Assembly: GCF_001905505.1 (NCBI RefSeq)
Contig: NZ_LIPG01000003.1
Span: forward strand, 1,178,001 to 1,242,000
DNA: 64,000 nucleotides
Reading direction: 5' to 3'
Source: Streptomyces sp. CB02058
GTDB taxonomy: Bacteria > Actinomycetota > Actinomycetes > Streptomycetales > Streptomycetaceae
This document shows positions 32,590-41,348 of the stretch, in pieces. The notes beneath the pieces were generated by a model. It searched no databases and was not told the origin of the DNA. It was given only the letters and a program-made list of their open reading frames with translations. The position numbers and the translations under genes were made by a program. The first letter of the stretch is position 1. The number at the start of each line of letters is the position of its first letter.

Positions 32590-34113
32590 GTGACAACCCC
32601 CTTCCCGTACGAACCCGGATCGGCCACCGGTCCGGTGCCACCCCCGCAGTGCCCCGCGCACGCCTCGGGTACGGGCCCCGGCGGCCTGCGCCGTCTCTTC
32701 GGCCCCGAGGCCGAGGCCGACCCCGCCGGACTGTACGAGAAGCTGCGCGCCGAACACGGGACGGTGGCGCCCGTCCTGATGCACGGGGACGTTCCCGCCT
32801 GGTTGGTGCTCGGGCACAGCGAGAACCTCCACATGACCCGCACCCCCTCGCAGTTCTCCCGCGACTCGCGCCGCTGGCGCGCCCTGCAGGAGGGCACCGT
32901 GGCCCCGGACCACCCGCTCGCCCCGGTCTTCACCTGGCAGCCCGTGTGTTCCTTCGCCGAGGGCGCCACCCACGAACGGCTGCGCGGAGCGGTCACCGAC
33001 AGCATGGCGCGCATCGACACCCGTGGGGTGCGCCGCCACATCAACCGGTACAGCAACCGGCTCGTCAACGACTTCTGCAAGGAGGGCCGCACCGAACTGG
33101 TCAGCCAGTTCGCCGAGCGACTCCCGATGATGGTGATGTGCGCGATCATCGGCATGCCGGAGGAGTACAACGACCGCCTGGTGCAGGCCGCCCGTGACAT
33201 GACCCGGGGGTCGGAGACCGCCGTCGCGAGCAACGCCTACGTGATCGGCGCGCTGGACCGGCTGGTGGAGCGACGCCGGAAGGTGCCCGGCGAGGACTTC
33301 GCCACCTGGCTGGTCGAACATCCCGCCGGCCTCACCGACAAGGAGGTCAGCGAGCACCTGCGGGTGGTGCTGATCGTCGCCTACGAGACCACCACCAACC
33401 TGATCGCCAACGTGCTGCGCATGGTCCTCACCGACCCCAGGTTCCGCGCCCGGCTCAGCGGCGGGCACATGACCGTCCCCGAGGCGGTCGAGCAGACGCT
33501 CTGGGACGAGCCACCGTTCACCTCGGTCCTCGGCCGCTGGGCGGTGGGCGACACCGAGCTCGGCGGGCAGCAGATCAAGGCCGGTGACGCCCTGATCGTG
33601 GGCATCGCCCCCGCCAACACCGACCCCGCCGTGCGGCCCGACCTCACCGCCAGCATGGAGGGCAACCGCGCGCATCTGGCATTCAGCAGCGGCCCCCACG
33701 AGTGCCCGGGCCAGGACATCGGCCGCGCCATCGCGGACGTCGGTGTCGACGCCCTGCTGATGCGCCTTCCCGACCTCGAACTCAGCGTGGACGAGAGCCG
33801 GTTGAGCTGGGTCGGGAACTTCGTTTCACGGCACCTGGTGGAGCTGCCCGCGAGCTTTGCCCCGAGCCCGGAACAGGAGATCGACGCCGAACCGCTGCCC
33901 GCGGTCTCCCGTGCCCGGTCGAAGGCCGACTGGGAGGTGGCCTCGCCCGCGATGCCGCGGCCCTCGGGGACCGTACCGGCCGGCTACGCACCGGGCGGGG
34001 CCCAGGCACCCGCCCCGCACGCGCCGTCCGGCACCCCCGCAGCCGTCCCGGGGCAGCGGAGCGGGCCGCCGAAACTGTGGCAGGCCGTGGTGCGCTGGTG
34101 GAACGGACACTGA
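32590..34113 (+). CDS. cvnE: Conservon-linked CYP157-like cytochrome P450 lacking ExxR (CvnE)
   Basis: A 507-aa P450-fold protein. The haem loop FSSGPHECPG is intact with Cys372. The K-helix ExxR motif, almost universal in P450s, is replaced by EQTLW (301-305). The same change is known in the Streptomyces CYP157 family (CYP157C1 has EQSLW). The I-helix has AYETT in place of AGxDT. A Pro/Ala-rich extension of about 90 residues ends in a Trp-rich tail (KLWQAVVRWWNGH) that could touch the membrane or the conservon complex. GGAG lies five bases before the GTG start. Confidence 0.88.
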   Translation: MTTPFPYEPGSATGPVPPPQCPAHASGTGPGGLRRLFGPEAEADPAGLYEKLRAEHGTVAPVLMHGDVPAWLVLGHSENLHMTRTPSQFSRDSRRWRALQEGTVAPDHPLAPVFTWQPVCSFAEGATHERLRGAVTDSMARIDTRGVRRHINRYSNRLVNDFCKEGRTELVSQFAERLPMMVMCAIIGMPEEYNDRLVQAARDMTRGSETAVASNAYVIGALDRLVERRRKVPGEDFATWLVEHPAGLTDKEVSEHLRVVLIVAYETTTNLIANVLRMVLTDPRFRARLSGGHMTVPEAVEQTLWDEPPFTSVLGRWAVGDTELGGQQIKAGDALIVGIAPANTDPAVRPDLTASMEGNRAHLAFSSGPHECPGQDIGRAIADVGVDALLMRLPDLELSVDESRLSWVGNFVSRHLVELPASFAPSPEQEIDAEPLPAVSRARSKADWEVASPAMPRPSGTVPAGYAPGGAQAPAPHAPSGTPAAVPGQRSGPPKLWQAVVRWWNGH

Positions 34114-34131
34114 CACCGGACGCCGTGCCGC

Positions 34132-34159
34132 GTGCCCTGGCCGTCCGGGTCCAGGGCAC
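34132..34159 (+). terminator. Hairpin terminator after cvnE
   Basis: A 9-bp perfect stem GTGCCCTGG/CCAGGGCAC with a 10-base loop, 19 bases after the P450 stop. Confidence 0.5.
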
Positions 34160-34189
34160 CCGGCCGCGTGCCCCGTACCATCGAGCAGC

Positions 34190-35536
34190 GTGAAGCTGAC
34201 AATTCTTGGCGGTGGCGGATTCCGGGTCCCTCTGGTGTACGGGGCGCTGCTCGGCGACCACGCCGAAGGCCGCGTGACACGGGTGACCCTGTACGACACG
34301 GACGCCGACCGGCTCACCGCGGTCGCCCGGGTACTCGTCGAACAGGCCGAGGGCATCGACGACGCGCCCGCCGTCCTCGCCACGACGGATCTCGACGAGG
34401 CCCTGCGGGGAGCGGACTTCGTCTTCTCCGCGATCCGGGTCGGGGGACTCGAAGGCCGGGCGGCCGACGAGCGGGTCGCGCTGGACGAGGGCGTCCTCGG
34501 CCAGGAGACGGTCGGGGCCGGGGGCATCGCCTACGGGCTGCGCACCGTGCCCGTCGCGGTGGACCTCGCCCGGCGCGTCGCGCGGCTCGCCCCCGACGCG
34601 TGGGTCATCAACTTCACCAACCCGGCAGGGCTGGTCACCGAGGCGATGTCCCGGCACCTCGGCGACCGTGTCATCGGCATCTGCGACTCGCCCGTGGGAC
34701 TCGGCCGCCGGATCGCCCGCGTCCTCGGCGCGGACCCCGACCGGGCGCGCATCGACTACGTGGGGCTCAACCACCTCGGCTGGGTGCGCGGGCTGCACGT
34801 CGGGGGCCACGACGAACTCCCGCGCCTGCTGGCGGACCCGGAGCTGCTCGGCTCGTTCGAGGAGGGCAGGCTCTTCGGCCCGGACTGGCTGCGCTCGCTC
34901 GGGTCGATCCCCAACGAGTACCTGCACTACTACTACTTCAACCGGGAAGCCGTCCGCGCCTACCAGGAGGCCGAGCAGACCCGCGGCGCCTTTCTCCGCG
35001 AGCAGCAGGAGGGTTTCTACGCCCGCATGAAGGACCCGGCCGCCCCACCGCTGGCCACCTGGGACCGTACGCGCGCCGAACGCGAAGCCACGTACATGGC
35101 GGAGAACAGGGACGTGGCGGGGGCGGGCGAGCGCGAGGAGAGCGACCTGGAGTCCGGCGGCTACGAGCAGGTCGCCCTCGCCCTCATGAGGGCCGTGGCC
35201 CGCAACGAACGCACCTCGCTGATCCTCAACGTCCGCAACAGGGGCACCCTCCGGGTGCTCGACGAGGACGCCGTCATCGAGGTGCCCTGCATGGTCGACG
35301 CCGACGGCGCGCACCCGGTGACCGTCGATCCGCTCCCGTACCACGCCGTCGGACTGGTGACCGCGGTGAAGGCCGTGGAACGCGCCGTGCTGGAGGCCGC
35401 GGAGACCGGCTCGCGCGCGGCGGCCGTGCGGGCCTTCGCCCTGCATCCGCTGGTCGACTCCGTCTCGGTGGCCCGCCGGCTGGTCGACGGCTACACGAAG
35501 GTCCACCCCGGGCTCGCCTACCTGGACCGGCCGTGA
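34190..35536 (+). CDS. Glycoside hydrolase family 4 (6-phospho-beta-glucosidase-like)
   Basis: A 448-aa NAD- and metal-dependent glycosidase. The N-terminal Rossmann stretch VKLTILGGGGFRVPLVYGAL binds NAD. NFTNPAGLVTEA and GICDSPVGLGRR carry the family Asn and the metal-ligand Cys, and VGLNHLGWVRG carries the metal-ligand His. GH4 enzymes act by transient oxidation at C3. Sequence suggests a 6-phospho-beta-glucosidase or a related unphosphorylated glucosidase; no PTS genes are nearby. The GTG start is fixed by the NAD-binding strand. It converges on the SWIM gene with only three bases between stops. Confidence 0.88.
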   Translation: MKLTILGGGGFRVPLVYGALLGDHAEGRVTRVTLYDTDADRLTAVARVLVEQAEGIDDAPAVLATTDLDEALRGADFVFSAIRVGGLEGRAADERVALDEGVLGQETVGAGGIAYGLRTVPVAVDLARRVARLAPDAWVINFTNPAGLVTEAMSRHLGDRVIGICDSPVGLGRRIARVLGADPDRARIDYVGLNHLGWVRGLHVGGHDELPRLLADPELLGSFEEGRLFGPDWLRSLGSIPNEYLHYYYFNREAVRAYQEAEQTRGAFLREQQEGFYARMKDPAAPPLATWDRTRAEREATYMAENRDVAGAGEREESDLESGGYEQVALALMRAVARNERTSLILNVRNRGTLRVLDEDAVIEVPCMVDADGAHPVTVDPLPYHAVGLVTAVKAVERAVLEAAETGSRAAAVRAFALHPLVDSVSVARRLVDGYTKVHPGLAYLDRP

Positions 35537-35539
35537 CCG

Positions 35540-37693
35540 TCAGCCGCTCCCGGCGTCCAGGAGTTCACCGCTGACCAGGATGTGCAGCTGGGCCTCCAGC
35601 CAGGCGGCGGTCCCGGCGGGGCCGGGCGTGCCCGTCGCCTCCAGGAAGGCCCGGAGCAGGGCCGCGGCACGCGTCAGCCCGGTCCGTGACAGGGCCGTGG
35701 CGGCGCCGTCGATACGGTCCCGGGCCGGGACGGAGAGATGGCGCAGCCCGCTGTGGGCCACGGCGGCGAGGGCGCCCGCCGCCTCGTCCAGCGCGGCCGT
35801 CAGGGGATCCGGCGGACGGTGGCCCTCCGCCGCCGGAGCCGCCGCCAGGGCCTTCGAGCCGTCGCCGGGCGCCAGATCGGGCACCAGCACCCCGGACGGC
35901 GTCAGCACCGCCACGGGGTCGATCCGGATCTCCCCGCCCGCGACACGGACCGAACCGCTGAGGTGGGTGGCGCCCCCTTCCAGCGCGCCGGCCAGCGCGT
36001 CGAGCGCACCGGGGCAGGCCGGACGGTAGGCGGAGCTCACCCGTGCGCGGTTGCCCGACTCGTCCCGCACCACGGCTTCGAGCCGCTGCTCGGCGGGGTC
36101 GTAACCGACACGCTCCACCTCGGAGAGGGAGACCACGCGCATGGACTCCGCCTCGACCCGGGGGCGGATCAGCCGGGGCGGCCGGCTCTCCCAGGCCCCG
36201 GTCAAAGCCCTCAGATCGCGGACCAGCAGGGAGCCGGGCAGCTCGGTCCAGGAGGTGCCGACCGGGGTGACGCTCGTGGCGCCCACCCTGCTGCCGCAGA
36301 TCGTCAGCGCGCGGCTCGCGGTGCGCCGGGCGCTCTCGCTGACCAGATTGCCCGTGGCCAGCCGGCTCAGCGTCGTACCGAGGTGACGGCGGGCGGACAG
36401 CCGGTGGCCCGTCAGCTCCTGTCCGTCGGCGGCGGCCCACTGCTTGTGGAGCACGAGGACGGCGGAGGCCCCCGGATGCGCGAAGTACACCTCGGCGGCG
36501 GCTCCGGCAGCGGTCGCGCGGACCCGGCAGCCGAGCGAGGTGAGCCGGACGCGCCGCAGCGGTGTGTCGCCGGGCTCCCGCACCCCGAGCACCGACGGCC
36601 GTGCGGCGGCCCTGCGCCGGGCATGGATCTCGGTGAGCAGCTCCGCGACGAGTTCGGGGCGGTAGTCGGCACTGCGGGCGGTGTAGGAGGTGAGCCGCCC
36701 CGCCAGTTCGGCGACGGCCCCGGCCGGCCAGTGCAGGGACTCGGCGGTGAGCGCCTCGGCGGCACGGGTCAGGGCTCCGGCGAGCACCGGGCTCGCGTGG
36801 GCGACTCCCGTCATCAGCAACTCGTCGGCCAGGGAGGCGGAGTGGTCCAGTGCGGGTGAACCTCCGGCGGTGGTGCGGGCCGTGGGGCGACCGCCGACCT
36901 GGACCGTGTCGTGCCCGCCCTCCTCGGCGGCGGCGCGGAAGGCCCACACGGCGAGTGCCACCACCTCGCCGCGCAGCGCGGCTGCGGCGTCCGTCAGCGC
37001 GTAGGCGATCTCACCGGGGACCGGGAAGCGCACGGTGCACGTGGGGAGTTCCACCCAGGGCTCCGGGCGGTCGGAGGTGGGGTGGTGCACGCGCGCACCG
37101 TAACCGCGCTCGAACGTGCGGCGGGCGGCGGCCAGGACGGGTGCCCCGAAGGCCCTGGTCAGCGCGGCGTCGTCCAGGGAGGCGGGGGACCAGGCGGCCG
37201 GGGTGCCGGGAGTGCCCGGGGTGTCCCGGTCCGCGGGGGTGTTCGGGGCCGGGGTGCGCGGAGTGCCCGGGGCCGGGGTGCCCGGAGTGTCCGGGGGAGC
37301 TTCGGTACCGGCGTCCTCGGCGGGGCCGGCGGCGGTTTCCGGGGCGGGTGCGGTGGCGACCTCAGGTGCGGCGGTGGCCCGAGCCGCTTCGGCCGTGCGC
37401 TGGTAGGCGAGGACCACGGTGATGAGGTGGCGGCAGACGCCGGGCGCGGCGCAACTGCACGAGCCGTGGTCCAGACCGGCGCCCGGCGGCAGCGACGTGG
37501 TCGTCCCGTCCGCGAAGCGGCCACGCACCGTGCGATCCGGCTCGGTGGTGACGGCGGGGGCGGCTCCCGCGTCCACCTCCTTCGTCGCCCGCTTGACCAG
37601 GCCGCGGTTGGCGAGCGCGGTGAGGGTGTCGGGAGTCAGAGCCAGCAGATCGGCGCGGGCCACCGGCCCGTTCGCGGTCGTCGTGTCCGTCAC
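35540..37693 (-). CDS. SWIM zinc-finger protein (YehQ-like), last gene of the five-gene cassette
   Basis: A 717-aa protein. A SWIM zinc finger is formed by Cys79, Cys81, Cys87 and His89 (CSCAAPGVCRH), just after an N-terminal ALTPDTLTALANRGLVKRA module. A low-complexity linker of Pro-Gly-Thr-Pro repeats (about residues 105-165) leads to a long C-terminal region with no recognised domain. SWIM fingers bind DNA or proteins. The GTG start overlaps the VWA gene by four bases (GTGA); the frame continues upstream but overlaps real genes. E. coli YehQ is the likely counterpart in domain and position. Function unknown. Confidence 0.82.
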   Translation of the reverse strand: MTDTTTANGPVARADLLALTPDTLTALANRGLVKRATKEVDAGAAPAVTTEPDRTVRGRFADGTTTSLPPGAGLDHGSCSCAAPGVCRHLITVVLAYQRTAEAARATAAPEVATAPAPETAAGPAEDAGTEAPPDTPGTPAPGTPRTPAPNTPADRDTPGTPGTPAAWSPASLDDAALTRAFGAPVLAAARRTFERGYGARVHHPTSDRPEPWVELPTCTVRFPVPGEIAYALTDAAAALRGEVVALAVWAFRAAAEEGGHDTVQVGGRPTARTTAGGSPALDHSASLADELLMTGVAHASPVLAGALTRAAEALTAESLHWPAGAVAELAGRLTSYTARSADYRPELVAELLTEIHARRRAAARPSVLGVREPGDTPLRRVRLTSLGCRVRATAAGAAAEVYFAHPGASAVLVLHKQWAAADGQELTGHRLSARRHLGTTLSRLATGNLVSESARRTASRALTICGSRVGATSVTPVGTSWTELPGSLLVRDLRALTGAWESRPPRLIRPRVEAESMRVVSLSEVERVGYDPAEQRLEAVVRDESGNRARVSSAYRPACPGALDALAGALEGGATHLSGSVRVAGGEIRIDPVAVLTPSGVLVPDLAPGDGSKALAAAPAAEGHRPPDPLTAALDEAAGALAAVAHSGLRHLSVPARDRIDGAATALSRTGLTRAAALLRAFLEATGTPGPAGTAAWLEAQLHILVSGELLDAGSG

Positions 37694-38940
37694 CGGCCCA
37701 GCCTCTCCGCCACGAACTCGGCGAGCCGCGCGGGCGTCATCGCCCCGACGTGCGCCCCTGCCTGCGCCAGCCGCCCTGCCAGCTGCCGGTCGTAGTCCGG
37801 TTCGGAGTCCTCGTCGAGCGCGGCCAGCCCGAGCACGGTGACGCCCTGCTCCGTCAGCGCACGTACGGAACGCTCCAGCCGGTACGGGTCGCCGCCCTCG
37901 TAGAAGTCCGTGATCAGCGCGATGATCGTACGACGGGGGTTCTCCACCTGGGCGGCGCCGTATGCCACGGCCCGGGCGATGTCGGTCCCGCCGCCGAGCT
38001 GCACCGACATCAGGAGCTCCACCGGATCGGTGACGTCCGAGGTCAGATCGACCACATCGCTGTCGAAGGCGACGAGATGGGTCTTGAGGCCGGGCAGTCC
38101 CCACAGACAGGCGGCGGTCACCGCCGAATGGATCACCGAACCGGCCATGGAGCCCGACTGGTCGACGAGCATGATCAGCTGCCACTGGGTGAGATGGCGC
38201 TGCGTGCGCCCACGGAAGTGGGCGCGCTCTATGAGGAGCCGCCGCTCCTCCGGACGGTAGTGCGCCAGGTTTGCCTGAACGGTACGGCGGAAATCGAAGT
38301 CCCTGGCCAGAGGTACCCGGCTCGGACGCCGTGACCGGGTGCCGTGGAAGGCCCGGCGGATCTCCGGCCGCAGCCGTGCGAGCAACTGCTCGACGACCGA
38401 GGCGACGATACGCCGTGCCAGGCCCAGCACCTGTGGGTTCATCAGGTGCTTGGTGCGCAGCACGGCACGCAGCAGCGTGGCGCTCGGCTCGACCCGCTCC
38501 AGGACGGCGGGATCCGTGACGATCTCCTGGATGCCGTACCGCTCGACGGCGTCGCGCTCCAGGCGCTCGATCGTCTCCTTCGGGAAGAGCCGGTGGATGT
38601 CGTCGAGCCAGTCGACCGCGGTCACCTGGGACGGGCCGCTCCCGCCCGTACGCCCGGTGGGCCGCACCCCGCGCGTGCGGAGATCGGGGTCGCGGCCGTA
38701 GAGCCAGTCCAATGCGGCGTCCCGGGCCCCGGCCTCCTCGCCCAGCGGGCCCGTACGGGACTCGGCGGCGGACCCCAGGATCAGCCGCCACCTCTCCAGC
38801 CCCGCGTCGGGCCCGATGGGTCCCGTGTCGGGTCCGACGGGACCCGAGTGAGGTCCGCCGGGAACCGCAGCGGACCCGATGGGAACCGCGGCGGACCCGG
38901 ACGCCTTCCCGGGATCGGGGGCGGTCACAGGGCCGGTCAT
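37690..38940 (-). CDS. VWA domain protein (YehP-like) of the five-gene cassette
   Basis: A 416-aa cytoplasmic protein. A Gly/Pro-rich N-terminus (residues 10-48, short imperfect repeats such as GPDTGPIGPDAG) leads to a helical region and a C-terminal VWA domain. The metal site is intact: DQSGSM at 260-265, GGGTDIARAV near 317 and ITDFYEGG. MoxR ATPases typically work with VWA proteins as adaptors for metal insertion or complex remodelling. It starts four bases inside the DUF5682 stop (ATGA). Counterpart of E. coli YehP. Confidence 0.85.
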   Translation of the reverse strand: MTGPVTAPDPGKASGSAAVPIGSAAVPGGPHSGPVGPDTGPIGPDAGLERWRLILGSAAESRTGPLGEEAGARDAALDWLYGRDPDLRTRGVRPTGRTGGSGPSQVTAVDWLDDIHRLFPKETIERLERDAVERYGIQEIVTDPAVLERVEPSATLLRAVLRTKHLMNPQVLGLARRIVASVVEQLLARLRPEIRRAFHGTRSRRPSRVPLARDFDFRRTVQANLAHYRPEERRLLIERAHFRGRTQRHLTQWQLIMLVDQSGSMAGSVIHSAVTAACLWGLPGLKTHLVAFDSDVVDLTSDVTDPVELLMSVQLGGGTDIARAVAYGAAQVENPRRTIIALITDFYEGGDPYRLERSVRALTEQGVTVLGLAALDEDSEPDYDRQLAGRLAQAGAHVGAMTPARLAEFVAERLGR

Positions 38941-41348
38941 GAGGCGTCCCGCAGTCCGTGACGGGCCAGCACTCGGAACACGTTCTCCTCCAGGGCTCCG
39001 GCGCGGGCCAGCAGCAAGGGGTCGGCAGTGGTGCGCAGCAGGCCGCGCGCGGAGCCGCGCACGGCACGCCGCTCCAGGAGCACGGCCGCGATCCGCTCGC
39101 GCTCGATCGGCGGGAAGTAGGCGAAGGCCTGCCGCAGCGCGGGCAGCCCCGACAGGAACTCCTCGTCGGACAGGCCGCCGACGAGGCCGTCCAGGACCTC
39201 GATCAGGGATTCCCCGCCGATACCCGTACCGCCGCCCGTCACCTCCTCGCGGGCGAGAGCGAACAGCCCCGCCAGCCAGTCTCCGAGCCTGCTCGCGCCC
39301 CCGGCCGCGACCGCGCGCACGACCGAGGCCGGATCACCGATGCCGCCCGGTACGTCGCGTAGGGCCTGTGCGCCGTGTGTGCCCTGTGCGTCGTGCGGAC
39401 CGTCGGCCAGGGCCCGGTGGAGACCGAACGCGGCGCCCCGCAGGTCGTCCGGCGCCTCGGTGTCCCGGCTGATGCGCAGGGCGACCCCGGCCACCGTCCC
39501 GCGCGACAGCGACAGCGGACCGGCCGCGTGCAGCAGGGCGTCCCGCACGGCGGCCACCGCCCGCAGACGGGGAACGTCGACCCCCGGACCACCCCGGGCG
39601 CCCTCCAGCAGCCACAGCAGACGGCCCGTCGCACCGTCGATCACCGAGGCGAGCAGCGGCCCGCGCGCCACCCCGTACACCTGGTCGTGCCGCCACAGGC
39701 CGAGCGCCGTGGACAGTACGTCGCCGAGCGGACCCGGGGACTTCAGCGCGCGCACCCGCGCGGCCAGTTCGCCGAGGAGGTCCTCCGAGAGCCCGCCGAC
39801 CCCGCACAGCACGGCGTCGAAGAGGACCGAGGCCAGCGTGTCCGCCTCCGCCGCGCCGCCGTGCGCCCGTTCGGCCAGGGCCGTCGCGGCGGCCTCCGCC
39901 AGATTTCCCCCGTACGCTCCCGCCTCGACCAGAGCCGCGTCCCTCCCGGCCGCGGGCACGTGCTCCCAGCGTTCGGTGGACACCGGGTCCATGCCGTGCC
40001 GGGGGCCCTCGGTCCGCTCGTGTCCCGGGACGCCGAGGACACGCAGTCGGTGCAGCACCCTGCTGCGCTCCAGATCCCGTGCGTCCATCAGGTCCAGGCG
40101 GTACACGGCGTCCCGGCCGCGCAGCTCCAACCGGGCCAGCTCCGCTTCGACGTCGTGGACCAGCGGCGGAGCCGGCGTATCGGGATGCAGCCGACCGAAG
40201 CGCGCACCGCTGCACGCCGCGACCATCTCCACCACCGCGGGGTGGGTGCCCGCCGCCAGCGTGGACCGGGACGTCCAGGGCAGCGGCGCTTCCAGGTCGT
40301 CCGTGATCAGGGCACCGGCGAGTCCGTCCAGGACATCGATCCGGGCGGGGCTGGGGTGCCCGCGCAGTGCGGTGAGTCCCTGGGACAGGCTCCGGGCCGC
40401 CACCAGGTCCGCCGTGGACACCGGATACCGGCGCGACCGCAGCCGCTCGACGACAGCCCGCAGCAGGCCCTCCGCCGCGGCCTCGGGGCCCTCCTCCCAC
40501 ACCTGCTGGTAGTAGCCGGGCGACGGCATCCCCGACTGGTAGCCCGAGAAGGAGTCCAGCCGGCGGAAGGAGTACGGCACCAGGAAGCTGCCGGCCAGTG
40601 CTCCGGCAGGGGGAGCGGGCACCTCGGGCCAGCCGTCCGTGCCGACCACGGACCGGCCGCCACCGTGCTCAGGACCACCGTCCTCCTTGTGGCCGTCCTC
40701 TTCCGTGCCGTCGGACACCAGCGCGCGCAGTGCCGGCTGGTGGAAACCGCCGGTGACCACCAGCACGGGGCGCCCACCCGCCGACCGCACCGCCGCCCGG
40801 ACCCAGCGCGCCATGTACGACTCGCGCGCACGGTCACGCGCATCGGCGACGGCCTCACCGCGCACCAGCGTGAAGTAGGCGTCGAGCCGCTCCGCGAGCC
40901 CTTCGTCCGGCTCCACCTCGAACAGGCGGTCCCAGAGCGCGTCAGGGGAGTCCACCGCGAACCGCGAGCACAGCCGGTCGGTCGCCTCGGCGTACCGCAC
41001 CTCCGCGTCGGCGTACCTGTTGGTGCGCTCCGCGAACGCCGGGTGCCAGGCCGGCAGATCGATGAAGCGGACCTCGGCCCCTGCCGCCCGGCCCGCCCGC
41101 AGGGCCACCCACTCCGGTGAGTAGTCGCAGAGCGGTGCCCAGGACGTCGCCGCCCGCTCCCCGTCCCGGTAGTGGCTGAACACCGCGACCGGCAGTTCGT
41201 GCCCGAGCAGCAGCTCGTCCAGCCGGGGGTTCATCTCGGCCGGCCCCTCCACCAGCACATGGGCGGGGCGCAGTTCCGCGATGGTCCGCTCCACGAGCCG
41301 GGCGCAGGCGGGGGAGTGGTGGCGCACCCCCAGGAACACCGCGGACAT
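38937..41348 (-). CDS. DUF5682 protein (YehM-like) of the five-gene cassette
   Basis: An 803-aa protein. The N-terminal domain opens with FLGVRHHSPACARL and VLVEGPAEMN and has VVTGGFHQPALRAL near residue 200. The pattern of paired His, Glu-Gly-Pro and Gly-Gly-Phe-His resembles the metal-site layout of TIKI/EreA-like hydrolases, which I offer as inference only. The C-terminal ~500 residues are helical. The start at MSAVFLGVRHH shares one base with the ATPase stop (TGATG). Counterpart of E. coli YehM. If it is an enzyme, it is the most likely effector of the cassette. Confidence 0.8.
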   Translation of the reverse strand: MSAVFLGVRHHSPACARLVERTIAELRPAHVLVEGPAEMNPRLDELLLGHELPVAVFSHYRDGERAATSWAPLCDYSPEWVALRAGRAAGAEVRFIDLPAWHPAFAERTNRYADAEVRYAEATDRLCSRFAVDSPDALWDRLFEVEPDEGLAERLDAYFTLVRGEAVADARDRARESYMARWVRAAVRSAGGRPVLVVTGGFHQPALRALVSDGTEEDGHKEDGGPEHGGGRSVVGTDGWPEVPAPPAGALAGSFLVPYSFRRLDSFSGYQSGMPSPGYYQQVWEEGPEAAAEGLLRAVVERLRSRRYPVSTADLVAARSLSQGLTALRGHPSPARIDVLDGLAGALITDDLEAPLPWTSRSTLAAGTHPAVVEMVAACSGARFGRLHPDTPAPPLVHDVEAELARLELRGRDAVYRLDLMDARDLERSRVLHRLRVLGVPGHERTEGPRHGMDPVSTERWEHVPAAGRDAALVEAGAYGGNLAEAAATALAERAHGGAAEADTLASVLFDAVLCGVGGLSEDLLGELAARVRALKSPGPLGDVLSTALGLWRHDQVYGVARGPLLASVIDGATGRLLWLLEGARGGPGVDVPRLRAVAAVRDALLHAAGPLSLSRGTVAGVALRISRDTEAPDDLRGAAFGLHRALADGPHDAQGTHGAQALRDVPGGIGDPASVVRAVAAGGASRLGDWLAGLFALAREEVTGGGTGIGGESLIEVLDGLVGGLSDEEFLSGLPALRQAFAYFPPIERERIAAVLLERRAVRGSARGLLRTTADPLLLARAGALEENVFRVLARHGLRDAS

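Noticed and set aside
35537..35539. Possible read-through or fusion at the three-base gap between the GH4 and SWIM gene stops
   Set aside because: The genes are on opposite strands, so this is simply tight convergence; I could not see a terminator between them.
37180..37310. Repeat-like GGGGTGCCCGG units suggesting a tandem array
   Set aside because: They encode the Pro-Gly-Thr-Pro linker of the SWIM protein. Unit lengths vary and there are no regular spacers, so it is not CRISPR or a mobile repeat.
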